NCBI GenBank assembly: GCA_002299675.1
Contig: DBOW01000014.1
Coordinates: 1 to 7,430 of the forward strand
Direction: 5' to 3'
From: Solobacterium sp. UBA636
GTDB lineage: Bacteria; Bacillota_I; Bacilli_A; Erysipelotrichales; Erysipelotrichaceae
DNA length: 7,430 nt
Below are positions 1 through 5,970 of this stretch, one piece after another (the first letter of the stretch is position 1; every line of letters starts with the position of its first letter). The notes under the pieces were generated by a model. The model searched no databases and was not told where the DNA came from. It saw only the letters and a list, made by a program, of their open reading frames with translations. Position numbers and translations under genes: made by a program.

Positions 1-75
1 GTTTCATGTTCTCCATACAGAGTACCTATCGCCAGACTTGCAGCAGCTCAGGCTGCCATCAAGGCTGAGAAATAG
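1..75 (+). CDS. ppdK: Pyruvate, phosphate dikinase, C-terminal end (partial)
   Basis: Only the last 24 codons and a TAG stop are present; the gene begins upstream of the window. The peptide contains SCSPYRVPIARLAAAQAA, which I recognise as the extreme C-terminus of pyruvate phosphate dikinase. In the family this region belongs to the PEP-utilising TIM-barrel domain, and the Cys of the SCSP motif is the known general acid/base for enolpyruvate protonation. The enzyme interconverts pyruvate + ATP + Pi and PEP + AMP + PPi in the cytosol; anaerobic Bacillota use it in PPi-linked glycolysis or in gluconeogenesis. The frame is open from base 1 and a strong terminator follows 12 bases after the stop, so it ends its transcription unit. 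The identification rests on a short but highly characteristic peptide. Confidence 0.88.
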   Translation, partial: VSCSPYRVPIARLAAAQAAIKAEK

Positions 76-87
76 TTAATCTATTAT

Positions 88-115
88 AAGGCTCCTGAAT
101 AAACAGGAGCCTTTT
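88..115 (+). terminator. Intrinsic terminator of ppdK
   Basis: A perfect 10-bp inverted repeat, AAGGCTCCTG (88-97) and CAGGAGCCTT (104-113), encloses a 6-base AATAAA loop. A run of T (112-115) then GATTT follows. It lies directly after the ppdK stop. On the opposite strand the tail is only TTATAATAG, so it could act weakly on transcription arriving from the convergent gene at 221-1432, for which I see no other terminator. Confidence 0.9.
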
Positions 116-220
116 GATTTGAATCAGTCACATATCGGAGAGCTACATTCATTTGAACCATACACGGCATTATATAAGACATTTGTTTGGAAGCGGCAAA
201 CGTTTGATTTGTTTATTAAG

Positions 221-1432
221 TTAACTGAAGTCATAACGACTGAAGCACTCTTCAAATATGGTTCTAATATACTTATTTGGTATAGTAAGTCGATATTCAT
301 GTTTCTCCCAGTTATTAATCTGTGCATTTAAATAGCCCGTACTTATAAGAAGATAATAAATGTCGTAATCGTCGTATAGCTGTTCATATCTTAGATGATC
401 GTTTATATACTTGATAACAGTTTCCCCCTCTAAAAGTCTCTCAATATCTCTTCTTAATGCATAATGCCTTTTTAAGCAATCACCAATAACAATGACCTTA
501 CTAGGATCAACTCGAAAAATTTCTGACTTTTTTTCAGAATTATTTAAAAAGATTGATATACATTTCGTTATTAGCCAGGGATTATATACTTTATCATCTT
601 CAAACAGATAACCATCACACCATTCTTTAATAATGGGAACCTTATCTGACAAATTGAATTCATTAAACAAACATTTGACCTCGTTTTCAGTGTAGCCAAA
701 ATAAGGTTTCCCGCAGTTTCCTAAAACGGTATCCATTTCAAAATTATTGAATGATTCAGAAATAAGATCTTTTACTATCCTAATACAGCCAGACAAAACG
801 CCCATATGCAGATTAAAGTTGGTTTTTAATGTAGAACCGAATAAACTCATCAGAAACTGAGACATTTCATTAAAATATCCATATCTATAAGCAAAATGTA
901 AAGGAGTGTCGTAATCATCTATAAGAACTATGACTTCTTTATTAAAATACTTGTGCATGATTCTGGTTAAATTCTTAATCGAAGACTCTAGGCTTAAACT
1001 ATCAGACTCTTTGTTTATATATCCTATAAGACTTTGCCTATCATATTCATCGCCTTTCTCTAACAAGTAGTTGTTAGAAATAATGAAATATTCTAATTCA
1101 CTTCTAAAGTTATCAATAGCCTCTTTAAAATTTGTTCCCCCTACATTCTTAAGGCTTATATTTATCACCGGGTACTGATTTAGATGTTTCATAGCTTTTT
1201 CATCTTTGGCAATATTTAAGTTCTTAAACAATTCGTGGCTTTCCTCCTGATTAGAGAAAAAGTAATAGAGCATTGACATATTAAGACTTTTTCCAAAACC
1301 ATCGGGCCTAGAATAGATTATTACATGATGATTTATTACTTCATTAACAAAACCAGTCTTATCAACATAAGCATAGTTTCGTTCAATTAATTTTCTAAAG
1401 TCTCCATTTATATGTTTTCTATTATCTGTCAT
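221..1432 (-). CDS. AAA-ATPase-like family protein (DUF1703-type), short form lacking the C-terminal nuclease domain
   Basis: A 403-residue protein of the 'predicted AAA-ATPase' family (AAA-ATPase_like, usually joined to a C-terminal DUF1703 PD-(D/E)XK-like domain). Visible landmarks are DFRKLIERNYAYVDKT (11-26), Walker A RPDGFGKS (42-49), Walker B VIVLIDDYDTP (167-177), a sensor-like LSGCIRIVK (213-221), YFGYTENEV (244-252), DGYLF (273-277) and VYNPW (282-286). Two sites deviate from the family pattern as I know it: RPRRFGK[ST] is RPDGFGKS here, and LIDEYD is LIDDYD, so the usual Walker B Glu is Asp. Full-length relatives usually exceed 500 residues; this one stops after IPNKYIRTIFEECF, where the nuclease part would begin, and the remaining 100 bases before the ppdK terminator cannot hold it. 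AAGGGGG (1438-1444) five bases upstream supports this ATG. It is divergent from the RloAB-like operon. The family's function is poorly known; this copy may be an active short form, a regulator, or decaying. Confidence 0.85.
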   Translation of the reverse strand: MTDNRKHINGDFRKLIERNYAYVDKTGFVNEVINHHVIIYSRPDGFGKSLNMSMLYYFFSNQEESHELFKNLNIAKDEKAMKHLNQYPVINISLKNVGGTNFKEAIDNFRSELEYFIISNNYLLEKGDEYDRQSLIGYINKESDSLSLESSIKNLTRIMHKYFNKEVIVLIDDYDTPLHFAYRYGYFNEMSQFLMSLFGSTLKTNFNLHMGVLSGCIRIVKDLISESFNNFEMDTVLGNCGKPYFGYTENEVKCLFNEFNLSDKVPIIKEWCDGYLFEDDKVYNPWLITKCISIFLNNSEKKSEIFRVDPSKVIVIGDCLKRHYALRRDIERLLEGETVIKYINDHLRYEQLYDDYDIYYLLISTGYLNAQINNWEKHEYRLTIPNKYIRTIFEECFSRYDFS

Positions 1433-1451
1433 AATATCCCCCTTATCCGAT

Positions 1452-1480
1452 ATTATAACTTAATAAAGATAAATTTATCT
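1452..1480 (-). promoter_or_regulatory. Promoter for the minus-strand AAA-ATPase-like gene, with a palindrome at -35
   Basis: Read on the minus strand, a perfect TATAAT -10 box lies at 1457-1452, about 20 bases upstream of the start codon; the leader would be only about 13 nt and would begin at the Shine-Dalgarno. No good -35 hexamer is seen. A perfect 14-bp palindrome, AGATAAATTTATCT (1467-1480), lies over the -35 region instead and could be a repressor or activator site. AT-rich palindromes can occur by chance here, so the operator role is inference. Confidence 0.42.
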
Positions 1481-1573
1481 GGACATATAGTAATTTATTG
1501 GGCTTTTTATATAAATAATATGTTATATACTATTTATTTTCTTATTTTTTGCCATCTTTATGTATTTTTTTAA

Positions 1574-1602
1574 TTTATATTCTATTAATATAGAAATATA
1601 AA
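1574..1602 (+). promoter_or_regulatory. Possible promoter for the RloAB-like operon
   Basis: TTTATA (1574-1579) and TATAAA (1597-1602) are separated by 17 bases and lie about 33 bases upstream of the preferred start codon of the AAA15 ATPase, giving a leader of about 26 nt. The match is reasonable (4/6 and 5/6), but the whole 1480-1615 stretch is so AT-rich that several alternatives exist, so this is a weak call. Confidence 0.3.
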
Positions 1603-1622
1603 ATGATATTATATAGATGAAA

Positions 1623-1630
1623 AGAGGTGA
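1623..1630 (+). promoter_or_regulatory. Ribosome binding site fixing the AAA15 ATPase start at 1635
   Basis: AGAGGTGA is followed by four bases and ATG at 1635. An in-frame upstream ATG at 1617 would place this strong Shine-Dalgarno inside the coding region and has no comparable site of its own, so 1635 is preferred. The protein then begins MLIQFGTANYMSFKN, the usual N-terminus of this ATPase family. Confidence 0.75.
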
Positions 1631-1634
1631 TAAT

Positions 1635-2861
1635 ATGCTGATTCAGTTTGGTACAGCCAACTATATGTCTTTTAAAAATGAAACTGTTTTAAGTGCTTGT
1701 GCAAGCGCAGATAAAAGTCATCAGGAAAGGCTGATTAAAACGGGTAAAGATTATATTCTTCCATCCGTTGTGATTTATGGTGCTAATGCTGCAGGTAAGT
1801 CAAATTTGTTTAAAGCTATAAAAACAGCCGTTTCTTATGTTAGAGATTCAGACCGTATAAGCAATACAGCTATCCCCTTTCTGTTTGATGAAACAAGCAT
1901 AGATAAAGAGTCTAAATTTGATTTTTCATTTATTTACAATAATAAAGAATATGATTATGGATTTTCGATTTTGAAAGACAGAATCATTGATGAATACCTC
2001 TATGTGTATAATTCTCAAAAGCCTACACTTATTTTTGAGAGATCGAATACCGTTGAGTATAAGTTTTCAACAGCTAATAAAAAAGAACTGTCTCAGTATA
2101 TTGATAAAACTGACGAAAACAGACTGTTTCTTTCTTGTTCGGCTTTCTGGAACTGTAAACAGACGAAAGATGCATATATGTGGTTTAAGAACGGCATAAG
2201 CATCTACGATTCTCAAAATCTTGATGAAGCATTCGTTCAAGAATTTGTTAAGGATTATTCGAAGGAAATGAAAAGCTTTGTACTGGACTTTGTCAATCAT
2301 GCAGATCTTAATATTGATGATTTTATGTTTCGTTCTAAAAAATTAGAATCTATTTCACAAAGAATGGATGATTATATTAATAGAACGTCTAGCGAATGGA
2401 ACCTTGACATAATTCATAAGGTTAAAAACGGGGAAGAAGAAAAGTTAATTTCTCTGCCCTATTCTATGGAATCGGCCGGTACCAGGAAGGTTCTGTCTTA
2501 TGGACCAATTATCAGGAATGTCTTTAAGAATGGATCTGTTTTAATAATCGATGAAATAGATTCCAGTCTTCATCCATCACTGGTAAGATATCTTATTGAT
2601 TTGTTTAATGATTCTTCTTTTAACACAAATGGTGCTCAGCTTATCTTTAATACTCATGATGTTTCTTTGCTGGATCAGGATATCTTTAGAAGAGACCAGG
2701 TCTATTTTGTAGAAAAAGACAACAGAACCGGAATTTCTGACCTTTATTCCCTTTCTGAATTTTCTCCAAGAAAATCAGAAGACATCAGAAAAGGCTATCT
2801 GACTGGCAGATATGGTGCTATTCCGATTGTAGTATCAGGGGGAATCGGATGGGAAGATTAA
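1635..2861 (+). CDS. rloA: AAA15-family ATPase, RloA/AbiLi-like, of a two-gene anti-phage module
   Basis: A 408-residue ATPase of the COG1106/AAA15 (AAA_21-like, ABC/SMC-type) group. Landmarks: N-terminal strand IQFGTANYMSFKN (3-15); Walker A GANAAGKS (49-56); a helical insert in the middle; a signature-like MESAGTRK (278-285); Walker B VLIIDEID (302-309), with D306 and catalytic-type E307, followed by SSLHP; the H-loop-like NTHD (339-342); QVYFVEKD (355-362); and the family C-terminal block RKGYLTGRYGAIP (385-397). All ATPase motifs look intact. The stop overlaps the next gene by 13 nt, implying translational coupling and a shared complex. Known relatives paired with an RloB partner are the AbiL abortive-infection proteins and the restriction-linked RloA; the ATPase is thought to act as the sensor or scaffold for a Toprim-like effector, as in OLD-type and PARIS systems. 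The defence role here is inferred from family and context. Confidence 0.88.
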   Translation: MLIQFGTANYMSFKNETVLSACASADKSHQERLIKTGKDYILPSVVIYGANAAGKSNLFKAIKTAVSYVRDSDRISNTAIPFLFDETSIDKESKFDFSFIYNNKEYDYGFSILKDRIIDEYLYVYNSQKPTLIFERSNTVEYKFSTANKKELSQYIDKTDENRLFLSCSAFWNCKQTKDAYMWFKNGISIYDSQNLDEAFVQEFVKDYSKEMKSFVLDFVNHADLNIDDFMFRSKKLESISQRMDDYINRTSSEWNLDIIHKVKNGEEEKLISLPYSMESAGTRKVLSYGPIIRNVFKNGSVLIIDEIDSSLHPSLVRYLIDLFNDSSFNTNGAQLIFNTHDVSLLDQDIFRRDQVYFVEKDNRTGISDLYSLSEFSPRKSEDIRKGYLTGRYGAIPIVVSGGIGWED

Positions 2862-3466
2862 AGAGAAAAAACAGAGAATCCCACAATAGAAAAGAAAAAA
2901 ATATTATTCTTATAGGTGCCGAAGGTGATAATAGAACTGAAAGTATCTATTTTCTTTCTATTAACCGACATTTTAGAAAGTATCAGATTAAAATAGCTGA
3001 TGGCAATAAGACAGATCCCGTTGGAATTGTTGAAGATGTAATTAAATCGATTAAAAAAGCTGGAATTGATATAAATAATGGCGATATTGCAGCATGTGTT
3101 TTTGATACGGATTTTGGAAAAACAAAGGAGAAACAAATTAATGATGCCCGAAAACTGGCAACTAAACATGGTATTCTGATATTCATATCAAACCCCTGTT
3201 TTGAAGTGTGGTTTCTAGAGCATTTCTGTTTTACTTCTAAACCTTTTGGTTCCTGCTCAGAAGTAATAGACAGTCTGAAAAAATATATCCCAAAATATTC
3301 AAAGAAAAAAGACTTTATAGATTTACTACTGGATAAAACCCATAATGCACTAATTAACTGCAGAAAACTTAAGTTATACCATGACAATATAGGAAACATC
3401 GGTATAAACAGGAATCCCTGCAGTGAAGTATATGCGATTGTCGAAAAAATAGTAGATACTGCCTAG
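2849..3466 (+). CDS. rloB: RloB/AbiLii family protein, Toprim-like putative effector nuclease
   Basis: A 205-residue RloB family protein, of normal size for the group. After a very basic N-terminus (GRLKRKNRESHNRKEK) come the diagnostic motifs: IGAEGDNRTESIYF (22-35) with E25 and E31; VFDTDFG (84-90) with D86 and D88; SNPCFEVWFLEHF (114-126); and a final NPCSEVY (189-195). The early Glu plus the DxD pair is the Toprim-like metal-binding arrangement, so a nuclease or nuclease-like effector role is plausible; I know of no direct activity proof for this protein. The start ATG lies inside the upstream ATPase gene, 13 bases before the end of its stop, and is preceded by AGGGGGA (2838-2844). The pair therefore forms one operon. 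No other start gives the family N-terminus. No clear terminator follows. Confidence 0.87.
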   Translation: MGRLKRKNRESHNRKEKNIILIGAEGDNRTESIYFLSINRHFRKYQIKIADGNKTDPVGIVEDVIKSIKKAGIDINNGDIAACVFDTDFGKTKEKQINDARKLATKHGILIFISNPCFEVWFLEHFCFTSKPFGSCSEVIDSLKKYIPKYSKKKDFIDLLLDKTHNALINCRKLKLYHDNIGNIGINRNPCSEVYAIVEKIVDTA

Positions 3467-3541
3467 ACATTCTGCATATTCTTAAAATTATTGTTTATCT
3501 CTAAATATTGTTTAAAATGTTTTATGTTTTTTCATCTATAG

Positions 3542-4957
3542 CTAATGTTTTATACTGTTGTGTTTATAGGCAAATATGCAGCACCACACAAAAGCCGCAA
3601 AAGCTGAAATAATGCCAACCGGATAGGCAATAGAAGATGGAAGGTTTAAACCTTCTTTTGTCATCATGATGTAGGTTACACTTACTGCTGTCATGAATGT
3701 GCCAGGTAATGCCGGCAAAAGAAAACTTAAGCTTTTGCCGTTTTTTATAAAATAAGCTGCAGCACACCATAAGGCAATCATGGCCAGTGTCTGGTTGCTC
3801 CAGGAGAAGTAGCGCCATAATACATTGAAATTAACCTGAGTAAGTACAGCTCCAATTGTAAGTAGAGGTAGTGTCAGAATAAGACGGTTTTTGAGTTTAT
3901 CCTGTTTTAAGCCGGTCCACTCAGCCAGTATAAGTCTGGCACTTCGAAATGCTGTATCGCCTGAGGTTATAGGACAGGCAACAACCCCGATTATCGCAAG
4001 TATACCACCCATCTTGCCCATAAGGCCGCTGGATATTTCATAGACTACTGCTGACTGGCCAAAATCAGTGAGAGCTTTTAATAGTTCATTGCTGTTTACA
4101 TAAAAGGCAGTACCAGCTGCCGCCCAGACCAGGGCAATCACTGCTTCAGCAATCATGGCACCATAAAAGATGCTTCTTCCCTGCTTTTCGGAAGTCATAC
4201 ATTTGGAAACCAGAGGCGATTGGGTTGCATGGAAACCAGAAATGGCGCCACAGGCCACGGTTACAAACATATAGGGCCATACTGGCAAGCCTTCTGGATG
4301 CATATTAGTGAGTGTTATTTCTGGAATCTTATATCCACCTATAAATAACCCCGCAATAATTCCTGTTGCCATTAAAATAAGGGCTATACCAAATAAGGGA
4401 TAGAATTTACCGATTACTTTATCAATCGGCAGCATTGTTGCCAGTACATAATAAATAAGTATTATAACTGTCCAGAATTTTGTGCCAAGACTCTCTGGTG
4501 TAAGTCTTGCCAATAGGGATGCTGGGCTTGTTACAAAGACGGTGCCAACCAAAAGAAGCAGAACTACCGAGAATATGCGCATGATGATTCTTGCGCTTTT
4601 ACCAAGATATATACCTGAGAGTTCGGCAATAGATGCTCCCCCATTTCTTTCAGAAATCATTCCGGTCAGATAATCATGGACTGCACCACCCAGAATTGAG
4701 CCAAAAGTAATCCAGAGGAAAACCACTGGTCCAAAGGCTGCACCCATCAATGCACCAAATATCGGGCCGGTACCGGCAATATTTAAAAGCTGTATCAGAA
4801 AGGCTTTCCACTTAGGTATTGGTACAAAGTCAACGCCATCTTTCTGGTTTATGGCTGGAGTAGTTCTTTCATCTGGCTCAAATATTTTTTCAGTCAGTCG
4901 ACCATAGAAGATATATCCTATAAGCAATATCGCTAATGCGCTAAAAAATGAAATCAT
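3542..4957 (-). CDS. cstA: CstA-family carbon starvation transporter (short form)
   Basis: A 471-residue, very hydrophobic protein with about 12-13 membrane segments, matching the CstA family. Conserved stretches: NIAGTGPIFGALMGAAFGP (59-77), GGAVHDYLTGMISERNGGAS (90-109), SGFHATQSPLVSKC (240-253), PITSGDTAFRSARL (329-342) and WRYFSWSNQTLAMIALW (381-397). It is the short version common in Bacillota; the E. coli CstA and BtsT proteins are about 700 residues. Family members import pyruvate (BtsT, CstA) or are linked to peptide uptake under starvation, at the inner membrane. The minus-strand ATG has AAGGGGA six bases upstream. It is transcribed alone, divergent from the MarR/citrate synthase operon and convergent with rloB. 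Substrate cannot be read from sequence; pyruvate fits the neighbouring ppdK and citrate synthase. Confidence 0.93.
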   Translation of the reverse strand: MISFFSALAILLIGYIFYGRLTEKIFEPDERTTPAINQKDGVDFVPIPKWKAFLIQLLNIAGTGPIFGALMGAAFGPVVFLWITFGSILGGAVHDYLTGMISERNGGASIAELSGIYLGKSARIIMRIFSVVLLLLVGTVFVTSPASLLARLTPESLGTKFWTVIILIYYVLATMLPIDKVIGKFYPLFGIALILMATGIIAGLFIGGYKIPEITLTNMHPEGLPVWPYMFVTVACGAISGFHATQSPLVSKCMTSEKQGRSIFYGAMIAEAVIALVWAAAGTAFYVNSNELLKALTDFGQSAVVYEISSGLMGKMGGILAIIGVVACPITSGDTAFRSARLILAEWTGLKQDKLKNRLILTLPLLTIGAVLTQVNFNVLWRYFSWSNQTLAMIALWCAAAYFIKNGKSLSFLLPALPGTFMTAVSVTYIMMTKEGLNLPSSIAYPVGIISAFAAFVWCCIFAYKHNSIKH

Positions 4958-4981
4958 GACATCCCCTTATCTATAAACAAT

Positions 4982-5009
4982 ATTGTAGTACCAATGTATT
5001 AAATGTTCA
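4982..5009 (-). promoter_or_regulatory. Possible cstA promoter
   Basis: On the minus strand, TGAACA (5009-5004; 4/6 to TTGACA) and TACAAT (4987-4982; 5/6) are spaced by 16 bases and lie about 25 bases upstream of the cstA start codon. The -35 hexamer overlaps a GTTCA/TGAAC element of the same kind that makes up the operator at 5045-5065, suggesting shared control by the MarR-type proteins (inference). Confidence 0.4.
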
Positions 5010-5029
5010 CCATTATTTCATATAAATAC

Positions 5030-5038
5030 TGTTATAAT
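5030..5038 (+). promoter_or_regulatory. Extended -10 promoter of the marR-marR-citrate synthase operon
   Basis: TGTTATAAT is a perfect extended -10 (TGnTATAAT), with TATAAT at 5033-5038. The correctly spaced -35 position (about 5010-5015, CCATTA) is poor, which is typical of extended -10 promoters. The predicted start of transcription is near 5045, 44 bases upstream of the first ATG and exactly at the beginning of the inverted repeat. Confidence 0.65.
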
Positions 5039-5044
5039 ATAAAT

Positions 5045-5065
5045 AGTTCATTTTTGAACTGTTCA
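5045..5065 (+). promoter_or_regulatory. Probable MarR-type operator at the transcription start
   Basis: AGTTCA (5045-5050) and TGAACT (5055-5060) form a perfect inverted repeat with a TTTT spacer. A third half-site GTTCA (5061-5065) overlaps so that GAAC-T-GTTC makes a second small palindrome. It covers roughly +1 to +21 of the operon, a classic position for autorepression by the downstream MarR-like proteins. A further GTTCA occurs at 5005-5009. Binding is inferred, not shown. Confidence 0.55.
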
Positions 5066-5088
5066 GTATTTAACTGTCTGGAGTGTTT

Positions 5089-5517
5089 ATGAATAATCTT
5101 TTAGAAAATGTATTTATCAGCCGTGAATTCTATCATTTTATGTTAAATCCTATCTGTGAGAAGTTTAAGCTTACCCATACTGAGGTAATGATACTACTGT
5201 TTCTGGCCAACTATCCCACAAATGATACAGCCAGCGACATCGTCAACAAAAGGCATTTAACCAAGTCCAATGTATCAATGGCTTTAAGAGATCTGACCGA
5301 AAAGAAGCTGGTAAGTGGTGAATATATTGATGGCAATCATCGCTCTGTTCATTTAAGACTTTTAGATAAGGCTAAAAATATTATTGAAGAAGGAAACAGA
5401 CTGCAGAGTGAGTTTCTGGAGGTTCTGGTAAAGGATTTTTCAGACAGTGATAAAGAATTATTAAGGAAATATATGGATAAGATGTGTAACAATATCCGTT
5501 CATATTATGGTAATTAA
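5089..5517 (+). CDS. MarR-family winged-helix transcriptional regulator (first of two)
   Basis: A 142-residue MarR-type regulator. The N-terminal helix precedes LTHTEVMILLFLANYP (28-43); the HTH spans about 46-75 with recognition helix TKSNVSMALRDLTEKKLV (58-75); the beta wing is EYIDGNHRSVHLRLLDKA (78-95), where DGNHR stands for the usual DxRD turn. C-terminal helices (about 95-140) would form the dimer interface. An in-frame GTG at 5083 exists, but it overlaps GGAG (5080-5083), which is the Shine-Dalgarno for ATG 5089 at a five-base spacing; the next gene uses the same GGAG-N5-ATG layout, so 5089 is preferred. The next gene follows after 9 bases. A perfect inverted repeat at the promoter suggests autoregulation. 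The ligand and full regulon are unknown; cstA and citrate synthase are the obvious candidates. Confidence 0.85.
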   Translation: MNNLLENVFISREFYHFMLNPICEKFKLTHTEVMILLFLANYPTNDTASDIVNKRHLTKSNVSMALRDLTEKKLVSGEYIDGNHRSVHLRLLDKAKNIIEEGNRLQSEFLEVLVKDFSDSDKELLRKYMDKMCNNIRSYYGN

Positions 5518-5526
5518 GGAGTATTT

Positions 5527-5970
5527 ATGGATAAGAATACAATTAATAAGCTGGCATATGATCTTACATATCAGCGCTATCTTTTAAATAAAGACAAAGC
5601 CAATTATCTGTTTAATGATCTTTCGGTTGGTGATTATGTAGTACTGCATACTGTTTTATGTTTTGAAGATAAGGCATATCTGGAAAAGCTTGGTGAAAAA
5701 CTTAATCTTTCAATATCAAAGATGTCTAATGTTGCTACCAATTTAAAGAACAGAGGATTGGTTATCTGGTCTCATGATGGTGATGGTTCTGAAGGAACTT
5801 ATCTCACAGTTACTGAGACTGGTCTTAAGTTAATGGATAAGCAGGAAGATAAGCTTAAGAATTATTATGAGAGAGTTATTAATCGTTTTGGTTTAAAGAA
5901 TACGGTTGATCTCATTGGCAAGATGACAGCCTTAGAAACAATTATGGAAGAGGAAATGGAAAATGAGTAA
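5527..5970 (+). CDS. MarR-like winged-helix transcriptional regulator (second of two)
   Basis: A 147-residue MarR-like protein, similar in layout but clearly different in sequence from its upstream neighbour. An N-terminal helix is followed by LSVGDYVVLHTVL (32-44), an HTH at about 50-79 (YLEKLGEKLNLSISKMSNVATNLKNRGLV, recognition helix near 62-79), a wing with an acidic loop HDGDGSEGTYLTVTETG (83-99), and long charged C-terminal helices (100-147) rich in Lys/Glu that could pair with another MarR chain. The start has AAGGAG (5516-5521), overlapping the previous gene's stop, at a five-base spacing. The last eight bases overlap the citrate synthase start. Two MarR-type proteins in tandem could form homodimers or a heterodimer. 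Ligand and targets are unknown. Confidence 0.8.
   Translation: MDKNTINKLAYDLTYQRYLLNKDKANYLFNDLSVGDYVVLHTVLCFEDKAYLEKLGEKLNLSISKMSNVATNLKNRGLVIWSHDGDGSEGTYLTVTETGLKLMDKQEDKLKNYYERVINRFGLKNTVDLIGKMTALETIMEEEMENE

Noticed and set aside
197..206. CAAACGTTTG palindrome
   Set aside because: A short isolated palindrome downstream of a gene end, with no promoter or partner copy; probably chance.
121..220. Possible frameshifted remnant of the missing nuclease half of the AAA-ATPase-like gene
   Set aside because: All minus-strand frames over these 100 bases were read; none gives residues resembling DUF1703, and the space is far too short, so a frameshift is not supported.
119..331. Small open frame on the plus strand after the ppdK terminator
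   Set aside because: It begins with TTG inside the terminator tail, lacks a Shine-Dalgarno, and overlaps the 3' end of the clearly coding minus-strand ATPase-like gene; the peptide resembles no family.
1433..1634. Retron-type ncRNA or CRISPR-like repeats in the AT-rich divergent gap
   Set aside because: No reverse transcriptase nearby, no stable long stem and no regular repeats; it looks like AT-rich promoter DNA.
1987..2300. Open frames on both strands inside the AAA15 ATPase gene
   Set aside because: They are shadows of the real gene, with no ribosome binding sites and no recognisable motifs.
2858..3399. Minus-strand open frames opposite rloB
   Set aside because: Low-complexity, Phe/Ile/Ser-rich translations antisense to a gene with diagnostic RloB motifs.
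4482..4673. Small plus-strand frame opposite cstA
   Set aside because: Antisense to a strongly conserved CstA region; no start signal.
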